A stretch of DNA of 55,109 nt, from the NCBI GenBank assembly GCA_003326195.1, contig LXQE01000160.1, forward strand, positions 98,276-153,384. Reading direction: 5' to 3'. Source of the stretch: Nostoc punctiforme NIES-2108 (GTDB lineage: Bacteria; Cyanobacteriota; Cyanobacteriia; Cyanobacteriales; Nostocaceae). Positions 25,498-34,800 of this stretch are shown here, one piece after another (position 1 is the first letter of the stretch; the number at the start of each line of letters is the position of its first letter). A model generated the notes under the pieces. The model was not told the origin of the DNA. It worked only from the letters and a program-made list of their open reading frames with translations, and did not search any database. The position numbers and the translations under genes were made by a program.

Positions 25498-27894
25498 ATG
25501 AGCAATAAGTTATACAAAGTATTTGAAGAAGTAGAACAAAATGCCCAGCTTCTCTCTAAATATTGGCATAATTTTTCTACCGAAATATCTGAGCATTTGC
25601 CAGATACATATCACGCCGAACTACAAGAACTTTCTGACACGTTAGAGATCGCTATTAATAATTTAGTAGATGAGCTTCAAAATCCTACTCTTACCCTTGC
25701 GACAACAGGAACTACCAGTAGTGGTAAAAGCACTTTAGTAAATCTATTATGTGGAGCAGAAATTGTTCCTGTCGCTGTCAGCGAAATGAGCGCCGGAGCA
25801 GTAACCATAGAATACAGCGAAACAAAATCTTTAATAATCCATGAAACTCCAGGGGCATTATGGGAGTGTGGAGAATGGACAGGTATTAGTGATGAGCGAA
25901 TTTATCAACGCTTATACGATGTAATGATAAGTTACATCGATAACAGAGAGAAACAAGCTAATTTAGCTTGCCCCCAATCGACCATATATTACCCTTTCAG
26001 ACTCATCAAAGAATCGAAACTGGAATTACCCAGAGGTGTAAAGGTAAGAATTATGGATTTGCCTGGTTTAGCGTATGTGGGCGATGAGGGTAACGCAAGT
26101 GTGATTAAACAGTGTCGTGAGGCATTGTGCTTGGTAACATATAACAGTGCAGAAACCGACAAAGAAAAAGTTAGAAGCTTGCTGCAAGAAGTAGTTGAGC
26201 AAGTAAAAGATTTAGGTGGTTCTCCTGCACGTATGCTGTTTATTCTCAATCGTATTGACGTTTTTAGAGCAGATAGAAACTGGCCAGAAACAGAGACTCG
26301 CTTTGTTGAAGATGCGATAAGTAAAATCAAGTATGAACTCTCCGAACAGCTAAAAGAGTATACGCAAGATATTGACACATTACAGGTTATAAAACTGAGT
26401 ACATGGGCTGCTTTACTGGCACTGCAAATCAAAAATAATGATGAAATATATAGTGCAAAAGCATCTAAGAAAGCACGAAACCATTTTTTAGGATTAATTG
26501 ATGAAAATATATTAGAAGACCTTCCATTTAAAACAGAAAGATGGTCTAGATATGATCGAAATAGGGTTGCTGATGCGTTATGGCAAAAATCTTATGCAGA
26601 AGAATTTCAGCAATGCTTAAAAGGGCATATTAGTCAACATTTTCCCCGGTTAGTTATTCCTCAAGCAATAGAACGTTTTAATGTTGCTGCTGGAAATGCC
26701 ATTACAGAGTGGGCTTTACAGACAACAACAGCCATTCTTAATAGTTCAGAAGAACGCTATCAAGAAGAATGTGAAAAAATCTCGTGGATTAGGTCAACAC
26801 TTAAGCGCTTCCTAGAAATTAGTAACACAAGTTTGAAAAAACCGTTTGAAGAAGTAAGTGCCAAGATTAAACAAGTTATAGAAAAAAAGTCAGATGATGA
26901 TTTGATATCCCATCTAAAAAAAAAGCTGGAAGAATTCCATAATGTTGAACCATATAATGAATTAGGAGATAAATTATCTCCATTTTTTTTATGGGAATTT
27001 GAATTTAAAAAAGGAATCAACCAAGTCTTGGACGCAGTAGCAAAGTCTTTAGAAACTGGAAGAGTAGATTTAGACACTCCCAATTTCAAAAAAGCAAATG
27101 CTGCAAATGTTAATTTACTAGCAAGAAACTTGAACCGTTTGGTTAACTTAGGTTACACAAATTCTGTTGCTAAAGATGGTAAAGCAATGGAAGCAAAAAC
27201 AGAGGAAGAGAAAAACAAACTCAAAGAACTAAATGAAGAATTAAATGAATTACCTATCCATCTCAACATTATTATAGAGGATGTAATTAAGCAAATATCT
27301 ACGCAAGAATTAAACAGAATTTACGATGCTATATGTGAATTGTTACGTTGTCATTTATCCTATATTGAAAAAAAGGCAAATGATATTGCACCTAATATAG
27401 CGATTAAATTCCCTGACTCACAACTTAATAAAGTTGATACTAGGCTTAAATTTAGTTTTCACTTTAAAACAGAATTTGCTATTACGCAAGGAACTTGGCA
27501 AGAAGAAATAAAGGTTGAAACAAGAAAAAGGGTTTGGTATAAATTATGGTTAGGAAAAAAAACAATTTATCAAACGAAATATGAGAAACGCTCTAGTGAT
27601 AATGCTAAACTACCTAGTACAGAAGATTTACTTATGGGTTGGATAATTCAGGCGAGAGAGAAAGAGCCAGAGAGATTAAATCAAGTTGCAGGTTGGATAC
27701 TACAACAGATTGATTCTCTAAAACAAAATGTAGATAAAATTCAGAATGATATTATTGACCGATATCAGGAAAGACTTGATAAAGCAAATCAAGAAATTAC
27801 TATTGATTATGAAGAACGAAAAAAAGTATGGCAACCCATGAAACAAAAAGCTAACAATCTAGCAAAAGAGTTTTATGAATTAGAGCATTTTTAG
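25498..27894 (+). CDS. Dynamin-like large GTPase (first of two)
   Basis: A 798-residue protein with an N-terminal helical leader (1-65) and a dynamin-type GTPase domain: P-loop GTTSSGKST (71-79), switch-I region SAGAVTIEY (98-106), G3 DLPG (187-190) and G4 NRID (251-254). The remaining 500 residues are mostly charged helices with coiled-coil character (for example 440-500 and 560-620) and a Trp/Lys-rich patch near 670-700. There is no clear transmembrane segment. Dynamin-like proteins remodel membranes, and tandem bacterial dynamins such as the LeoA / LeoBC (Eleos) type are linked to phage defence. It heads a three-gene forward cassette with a 68-base gap to the next gene. The low GC content resembles the flanking genes. 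Confidence 0.85.
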   Translation: MSNKLYKVFEEVEQNAQLLSKYWHNFSTEISEHLPDTYHAELQELSDTLEIAINNLVDELQNPTLTLATTGTTSSGKSTLVNLLCGAEIVPVAVSEMSAGAVTIEYSETKSLIIHETPGALWECGEWTGISDERIYQRLYDVMISYIDNREKQANLACPQSTIYYPFRLIKESKLELPRGVKVRIMDLPGLAYVGDEGNASVIKQCREALCLVTYNSAETDKEKVRSLLQEVVEQVKDLGGSPARMLFILNRIDVFRADRNWPETETRFVEDAISKIKYELSEQLKEYTQDIDTLQVIKLSTWAALLALQIKNNDEIYSAKASKKARNHFLGLIDENILEDLPFKTERWSRYDRNRVADALWQKSYAEEFQQCLKGHISQHFPRLVIPQAIERFNVAAGNAITEWALQTTTAILNSSEERYQEECEKISWIRSTLKRFLEISNTSLKKPFEEVSAKIKQVIEKKSDDDLISHLKKKLEEFHNVEPYNELGDKLSPFFLWEFEFKKGINQVLDAVAKSLETGRVDLDTPNFKKANAANVNLLARNLNRLVNLGYTNSVAKDGKAMEAKTEEEKNKLKELNEELNELPIHLNIIIEDVIKQISTQELNRIYDAICELLRCHLSYIEKKANDIAPNIAIKFPDSQLNKVDTRLKFSFHFKTEFAITQGTWQEEIKVETRKRVWYKLWLGKKTIYQTKYEKRSSDNAKLPSTEDLLMGWIIQAREKEPERLNQVAGWILQQIDSLKQNVDKIQNDIIDRYQERLDKANQEITIDYEERKKVWQPMKQKANNLAKEFYELEHF

Positions 27895-27962
27895 AAAATC
27901 TAGCTAAATTTATAATTGCCTTATTAATTCAATATCATTTATGAATCTAAAAAAATAATGAC

Positions 27963-28436
27963 ATGAAACCGATAGTACAAAGAGTAAAAAACAGCTTGGG
28001 AAAATTTAATCTTTTTAAAAAGCAGCGATTAAATTGTTCTTCAGAGCAACAAGAAGATTTTCCTGTGGAATTTGTGGCATTGTGTCTCATCGTACCAGCA
28101 TCGGCGTTAAAAAACGTAGGAGAAAATGATCCAATTAATATCTCTGATATAGAAAAATTGATAGATAATGCTTCATATTTTTTATGTACACATATTGACG
28201 AAGCAGATTACATTTGGAAACTTCTACAAACAACAAATGAAGATATTAAAACTATAAATGAGCAAAGAGAAGTCTACATCAGAATTAACATCTCTGATGG
28301 TGAAGAAATGATTGGAAAAAAAATTCCATATATTTTAAAGAGAAATTTGCCTCCTTATGGAGCAGCAAATATTATAAAACTAGCTTGTCTGAAATACCTA
28401 TCTGTATCTGGCTTAGAAAAATTTAACCGTGTATAA
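27963..28436 (+). CDS. Small unknown protein between the two dynamin-like genes
   Basis: A 157-residue protein of unknown family. A basic N terminus (KPIVQRVKNSLGKFNLFKKQ, possibly amphipathic) is followed by VEFVALCLIVPASAL, a helix-rich middle and a well-formed C terminus (YILKRNLPPYGAANIIKLA). No transmembrane segment is seen. A GGAG lies just upstream of the next dynamin ATG, and this gene ends 11 bases before that ATG, so the two are translationally close. Its position, fixed between two GTPases, suggests an adaptor or regulator for them, which is inference. Confidence 0.65.
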   Translation: MKPIVQRVKNSLGKFNLFKKQRLNCSSEQQEDFPVEFVALCLIVPASALKNVGENDPINISDIEKLIDNASYFLCTHIDEADYIWKLLQTTNEDIKTINEQREVYIRINISDGEEMIGKKIPYILKRNLPPYGAANIIKLACLKYLSVSGLEKFNRV

Positions 28437-28447
28437 GGAGCCTTAAA

Positions 28448-30751
28448 ATGGATTGGAAAACAGCATCTTCTTATTATGAGGCTCGTTTAAGTGAAGCCCT
28501 AAACGTACAGAGACACGCGGTTAATTTAGCTAATTTACCTCAAGCTGAAGTTCCATCTCAATTAAAAGCAATACTTTTACAAGAAGCAGAACCAGCCCGT
28601 CGTCAACTTGAAAGGCTGAAAAAGCGAGAGTTTCGCATTGCAGTTGTCGGTTTAGAAAAAGCGGGAAAAAGTACTTTTATTAATGCCTGGTTAGAATGCG
28701 ATTTACTTCCAGCCAAGGGAGGAAGGTGTACATTTACAACAACACAAATTTATTCGGTTGAAAATGACACCGAGCAAAAGCTTGAAGTACAAGCGAAAAC
28801 AGAAGAACAATTTATCAATTTATTAAACGAGCTTGAAACAGCAAAAGCCCAAGAAGATATCAAAACTATCCGAGAAAACGAAACTACTTTGCAGCAAGTA
28901 AGAAGAGAAGGTAATCGTACTTTTCCATTTACTCGTTTAGACGATATTAGAGAATCGCTCAAGAAATATGTAGCAGACGAAAAGTATGCTCATGCTGTTT
29001 TAGAAGCGAGACTTTATACTAACAAACTTGCCCAAGCTGAAGGTATTGTATTTTATGATGTTCCTGGTTTAGATTCAGGTTTAGCAAAGCATGTTGACGA
29101 AGCCAAGGAAATGCTGTCAGATTGCGATGCCGTAATATTAGTACAGCGTTTTACTAGCCTGAGAGAGAAGGAACTAGAAATCATCAAATTCACAGAACTT
29201 GGTGACAAAAACATTACCGTTGCTGATAAACTTTTTGTATTTTTAAGTCGTATTGACTCGTTAGCTACTCCAGAAGCACTGAAAACTCATATTGAAGAAG
29301 CATCTCAAGATTGGTTTAAACGTGCCAAACTTCCACAGGAACGTATTATATATGGTTCGGCGGGAGCATATCTAATTTTGAATGGATTAGCTGGAGAACA
29401 GACAAGGTTAGAGATTGGTGATACAAGTAATATCCAAGCCCAGTTAAAAAGATTAACTGGAATTATCGATGAGGAAACTTTAAATAAGAAAGGTACTGGA
29501 ATTCCCGAAATAAAAGAAAAAATATTTAATTATATTAATACTGAACGTGTATTCATATTAAAAAAGAGATGCGAGGCTTCTATAAATACAATCTTAACTA
29601 CCTCGGAAGAAATTTATAAATTAGTTAGCAAACGTTATCCTGAAAACCCTGAAGAAGCAAAACGCTTTGAAGAAGACCGTAGACGAGTTTTGTTTAGCGA
29701 ATGGTGGAATAATAGATGGGAAGAGAAGAAAGCTGACCTCCAAAAATTTTATGATTCTTCTGTTGCCAATAACTCTCTCGATAATTTAACGGCTAATTCT
29801 GCAACCAGCCTCGCAAAATTTAAAGATAGATATCTACAAATTGTAGCTAGTGAAATCCAGAAACTTAAAGAAGAAGTATTTAGAAAAAAAGATATTATCT
29901 TTGCTGCCAACTCATTCCCACAGTTTGACCGCATGAAAGCTAATTTCGCTTGGCGTGAAGATTTATACGGCGACATTAGCAAGCTTTTATCTTCCATAGC
30001 CCGACAACTCGCTCTGGAATTGAAAGATGAGGCATTAAAATTAGTTGAATACATGACAACATTATTGTGGGGCAGTAAGCAAGTAAAAGAAAGATTAATT
30101 GATAAATCGGAAGAATACTTTTTATCTAAACTAGAAAATAGCTTAAGTGTCCTATTTTTACGTTTTGCCCGTCCGGTTGCAGAAGTATTAATTCGCGCTC
30201 CACTTAATAGCGATGCCCGCGATAAAATTGCTAAGAGTCTTGGTGTAGACATTGAAATAGTTGATAACTATTACACTGGAGAAGAAGCAGCTTTTCAAGT
30301 TCTCAAAAGATATGCAAAATATGGTTATAAATTACTCTATAATCCTGAGACAAGGCAACAAATTTTAGGAATAAAAGGAATCGTAGCACCGATTATTAAT
30401 GTTGTCACACAAATTACTATAGATGTTTCTAGCGAGTTGAAATCTTCCCAAGACGATGTAACATTTGAAGTTGAAAATGATATCAATGCTTTTGAAGAAT
30501 ACTTGCGTGCTGCCATTTTTGAAGCAGCAGGTTTTGAGTCATACTGCATTCAAGAACTAAAGGGCTTGATTGATAGTTTTAGAGAAAAGCAAGGCACATG
30601 GATGGGGGTTGCACTTAACGAATGGTTGCAAGAAAATCCACTTCTGTTGGCAGAGATACCACCAGAATTGCGATCGCAGGAGTCTAACTTAGAAGTTAGC
30701 GATCGCTTGCGCCAATTATCTATAGCATTAAAAAAGACTCGAATGCAATAA
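28448..30751 (+). CDS. Dynamin-like large GTPase (second of two)
   Basis: The 767-residue protein has a GTPase domain with P-loop GLEKAGKST (68-76), G2 region GGRCTFTTT (91-99), G3 DVPGLDSG (204-211) and G4 SRID (267-270), a variant of the usual N/TKxD. A charged insert (110-160) lies before G3. The C-terminal two-thirds are helical stalk-like sequence, with a hydrophobic run near 660-690 (GIKGIVAPIINVVTQITIDV) that could be a membrane paddle. A Shine-Dalgarno AAGGAG precedes the ATG. It shares only the GTPase core with the first dynamin, so the two probably form a heteromeric machine, as in other paired bacterial dynamins. Confidence 0.85.
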   Translation: MDWKTASSYYEARLSEALNVQRHAVNLANLPQAEVPSQLKAILLQEAEPARRQLERLKKREFRIAVVGLEKAGKSTFINAWLECDLLPAKGGRCTFTTTQIYSVENDTEQKLEVQAKTEEQFINLLNELETAKAQEDIKTIRENETTLQQVRREGNRTFPFTRLDDIRESLKKYVADEKYAHAVLEARLYTNKLAQAEGIVFYDVPGLDSGLAKHVDEAKEMLSDCDAVILVQRFTSLREKELEIIKFTELGDKNITVADKLFVFLSRIDSLATPEALKTHIEEASQDWFKRAKLPQERIIYGSAGAYLILNGLAGEQTRLEIGDTSNIQAQLKRLTGIIDEETLNKKGTGIPEIKEKIFNYINTERVFILKKRCEASINTILTTSEEIYKLVSKRYPENPEEAKRFEEDRRRVLFSEWWNNRWEEKKADLQKFYDSSVANNSLDNLTANSATSLAKFKDRYLQIVASEIQKLKEEVFRKKDIIFAANSFPQFDRMKANFAWREDLYGDISKLLSSIARQLALELKDEALKLVEYMTTLLWGSKQVKERLIDKSEEYFLSKLENSLSVLFLRFARPVAEVLIRAPLNSDARDKIAKSLGVDIEIVDNYYTGEEAAFQVLKRYAKYGYKLLYNPETRQQILGIKGIVAPIINVVTQITIDVSSELKSSQDDVTFEVENDINAFEEYLRAAIFEAAGFESYCIQELKGLIDSFREKQGTWMGVALNEWLQENPLLLAEIPPELRSQESNLEVSDRLRQLSIALKKTRMQ

Positions 30752-30908
30752 GTGCGTAGGCGTAGCCCGTCCTAGACATCACATCCTGTGATTGTTGAAT
30801 CCATCTCTAATCACTACAGCAGCTTTCAAGGAAAGTGAAATATACAACGATTCGTCTCAAAGCCAGTAATAAAGAGTGTTTGACTTCTAAATTCTAAATT
30901 CTACTGTA

Positions 30909-31697
30909 TTAAACTTCGTCAGGGTTTATTCCAAGCTGTCTCAAGCGTTCTGCTAAACGCTGGGCTTTTTGCTGTTCTTGTTCTAATTGAGATGTTAATA
31001 ACTGCGATTTTTCTTGCTCTTGTTCTAATTGAGGTGCTAATAACTGCGATTTTTCCTCACCAGTTAGTAATAAATTTCCCTGTGTATCCCACCAACGCAA
31101 CCAAGGCGCTGTAGTATTTCCATACTGTCCTTCCCAAATACCCAATTCGACACCCATCAAAGAAATCTCATAGTGTCCACGTTCGTTAGCTGTGAGTTGC
31201 TGATACCTACCATCAACTAAGTGATAAATCTCAATCGCAGCTTTGCTAAATTCGTAAATGCCATAAAAAGGTACGCGGATTGCTTGCTCGTATACCCAGA
31301 ATTTACCAGTAATTGGAGTATTATCTCTTTCTTCTGAACCATCCCCAGAAGCGAATTCCAGTACAATTAAGGGAGCGACATATTCTTGCCACAACACATA
31401 CGAACGTCGAAACTGACCATTTAACATAGGTGCAACATTCGGGACATAAAACCAATCGGGTGCTTCGGCACCGCGTTCAGGTGGTTCAGTCAAACGCCAG
31501 TAAATGCCGCAATCTTGACCAATGCAATACTGCTTATCCGAGTGAATTTGCTGCAATATACCTTGAACGGAGTCAGTTAGGAGTATACTTTGCGGGTGTT
31601 CTTGAAAATTTTTCACAAAAGTTCCATCCGACTCTGGTAACTCAGTATGGTCGGGAAGGTGAGTAATGCCTAGTTCGGATAGTTTGGCAATAGTCAT
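30909..31697 (-). CDS. Uma2 family putative endonuclease with C-terminal coiled coil
   Basis: The 262-residue Uma2 (DUF820) protein belongs to a PD-(D/E)XK nuclease-like family that is hugely expanded in cyanobacteria and has no clear known role. The core has GAEAPDWFYVP (near 75-85), APLIVLEFASGDGSEERD with the catalytic-like E and D residues (about 107-124), and GKFWVYEQAIRVPFYGIYE. The C terminus (about 213-255) is a coiled coil built of repeated EKSQLL..QLEQEQ units. It is encoded on the strand opposite to the dynamin cassette, with stops 158 bases apart. Confidence 0.88.
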   Translation of the reverse strand: MTIAKLSELGITHLPDHTELPESDGTFVKNFQEHPQSILLTDSVQGILQQIHSDKQYCIGQDCGIYWRLTEPPERGAEAPDWFYVPNVAPMLNGQFRRSYVLWQEYVAPLIVLEFASGDGSEERDNTPITGKFWVYEQAIRVPFYGIYEFSKAAIEIYHLVDGRYQQLTANERGHYEISLMGVELGIWEGQYGNTTAPWLRWWDTQGNLLLTGEEKSQLLAPQLEQEQEKSQLLTSQLEQEQQKAQRLAERLRQLGINPDEV

Positions 31698-31872
31698 TCA
31701 ACTTTGACGCGAGTGAATCGGCTTATTTATCTTAGCACCGCTCCGACAAAATGCTTGGCGGTGGGTAGTTTACTGTCCAATAGTGAGTTATTTTAAAACT
31801 GTGATATTGACTCATTACAGCTAGGATTTTCTGTGATTATTGCTCGATATTGCCTTTTATAATTCTTCTCCA
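31698..31872. other. Short spacer between two reverse-strand genes
   Basis: The spacer lies between the Uma2 start (31697) and the stop of the large WD40 gene (31873). No gene or clear hairpin is seen. Confidence 0.35.
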
Positions 31873-34800
31873 TCACCTACCAGAACACAAGACGCGTTCG
31901 CCCCTGGCGTTGGCGGAGCCATCGCTCTTAATTACCTTCTGGTTAGTCTGCAAATAATCATGTAGCAAATCGCAACCCCGCGTCAGTAATTTATCCAGTT
32001 GGATATCTGCTAAATCTCGGAAAATTACTGTGCCATTACCACTACCCGCAGCCAGAGTCTTGCCATCATGGCTGAAACTGACGCTGGTTAACTCATCTTT
32101 ATCGCCTTTCAAAGCTATCAGCAACGTTCCTTCTCGGTTCCAAATCCTCACTTTGTCATCACTGCTAGCTGCCAGAGTCTTGCCATCGGGGCTAAAACTG
32201 ACACTGATAAAACTATCGCCATCGCCCGTGAGATTATCTAGCAAATTACCGTCTCGACTCCAAATCTTCACTGTGCTATCAATACTCACTGAGGCAATAC
32301 TTTGACCATCAGGCGACCAAGCAACCCCATTCACCCGGCGGCTATGACCAGTTAGTGTGTATAGTAATTTACCCTCTATACTCCAGATTTTGACGGTTTT
32401 ATCATCGCTGGCTGAAGCTAACAACTTGCCATCTGGGCTAAAGCTTACCCAATTCACTGCTTCTTGATGTCCCTGCAAGGTGTTAAGTAGTTTACCGTTG
32501 CTACTCCAAAGTTTTACTGTTTTATCTTTACTAGCCGAGGCAATTACTTGACCATCGGGCGACCAAGCTACACTCAAGACGGTATCATTATGACCCTGTA
32601 AGGTGTTGAGCAGTTGACCGTCACTACTCCAAAGTTTTACTGTTTTATCTTTACTAGCTGAGGCAATTACTTGACCATCGGGCGACCAAGCTACACCCCA
32701 AACTTGACCCTGATGCCCCGTTAATATACGGAGTAGTTGACCGTCTCGACTGAAAAGTTTTACAGTTTTGTCTCGGCTTGCTGCTGCTAAGGTGTGATCG
32801 CCTGGACTAAAACTGATGCTAGTTACCCAGTCATCATTATCGGCTTTGGGCTTTCGCAGTAACACATCGTCCCAATGCCAAAGTTTAATAGTTTTGTCCC
32901 GACTGGCGGAAGCAAGGGTGCGACCGTCTGGGCTGAAGCTGACACTGTTAACCCAATTATTATGTCCCTTCAGGGTTCCCAGCAGCACACCTTCAGAACT
33001 CCAGAGTTTGATTGTCTCATCAGTACTTGCAGAAGCGATCGTGTTACCATCGCGGCTAAAACTGACGCTGGTAACTCCAGCACTATGACCTGATAAGGTT
33101 CGCAGAAGTTTACCCTCCAGATTCCACAGCTTGATAGTCTGGTCTAAACTAGCAGAAGCAATTATTTTTCCATCGGGCGACCAAGCGACACTTTTGACTG
33201 CATCCTCATGTCCCTGTAAGGTTTTGAGCAGTTTACCATCGCGACTCCACAGTTTCGCCGTTTTATCAGCACTCCCAGAAGCTAAGGTTTGACCATCATT
33301 TGACCAAGCGACACTCAAAACTGCACCATCATGTCCCTGTAAAGTTTTGAGCAGCTTACCATCGCGACTCCACAGTTTCACTGTTTTGTCTGTACTCGCC
33401 GAAGCAATAATCTGGCCATCTGGGCTGAAACTCACACTATTCACTACACCCTGATGCCCTAATAAGGTAGCAAGCTGTTGACCCTCTCGACTCCAAAGTT
33501 TTATCGTCTTGTCTTGACTGGCGGAAGCAATGATTTGACTATCTGGGCTGAAACTGACGCTATTAACTACATCCTCATGCCCCGACAAGGTTTTAACTAA
33601 GCTACCATCGGGACGCCAGAGTTTGATTGTAGTATCCGCACTGGCTGAGGCAATTAAAGAGCGATCGAGGCTGAATGTAGCACTATTTACGCCAGATATA
33701 TGCCCGTCCAAGCGGTTATATTCTCTGACCCCTGAAACTGCTTGATAGAGCGCCGTCTGTACTTGCTCTCTTGTATAGGAATCTACCCAGACTGTTTGTT
33801 GTAATTTTCTCCCTGCCTTTAAACTTTCTTTTAAGGCATCAATACCTTTTTGCGAGGCAAAGAGGGCTTCACTAGATGCACTGAGGGTTTTAATTTCGCT
33901 ATCTACCGCTGTAACTATGGAAACACTTAATCCCAATATGGCGAGAACGGAAGCAGTTAAGGCAATTTTCAGTGAACGATTTAATTGAGCTTCACTAAGT
34001 CTTTGTTTCTTTTGACTTTCGGCAAGTTTAGCTGTTAACTCTTTTTCTTTAAGTTCAGCTCGTAATTGCTCAATTTCTAACTGACTTAATTCTTCCCGTT
34101 TGTGTAATTCTCGCAATTCTGTTAATAAGTCTACTCCCTGTTGGGGATGAGGAGCTACCAATTTGGAACGCTGCTTATTTTGACTAAGTTCGCTTTTCAG
34201 CCGCTCAATCTCAGCTTTACTTTGTTCTACTTTGTAGCGTAACTGATTTAGTTGTACCTGTAAGCTCGATTCTTGTTGCTGTAGGTAGCGAATCAAGTCT
34301 ACTAAATAATCGTGAATCAGTTGATAGCGTTCTGGTACATCAGGGAATAGTACCACTAAACCGGAGCGCACTAAAATTTCTAATACTAACTCTAATTTGT
34401 CAGCATCTTCTAATTCTGCTAGCTGCGACGCTAACTCAGCACGAGTTTTAAAAGGTCGGTTGTTACTTTCATCTGTTAATAAGTATAAGACGAGTAACGC
34501 GGCTCGTTCATTTTCTGGCCCGCAGTCTTTGATCAGTTCCTTAATATATCGTTCGATCAGTTTGTTCGGTCTATATGGTTGATATTCTTCTAGTGTAGTA
34601 ATGCGCTCATCTTGAATTTGCGCTCCCACAACTTGTAATTCAATGGGGCGGACTTCTCCAAATTCTGTGGATAAATCTTCGATTAAGGCATCAATTAAAG
34701 CGGGTTCTAAATTAAACTGCGATCGCTCCGTCAATTTTCGGATAATTGCTTTAGCATATTCTGGCGAAAAATTATTTAACTGATAACGAATATGCTTGTC

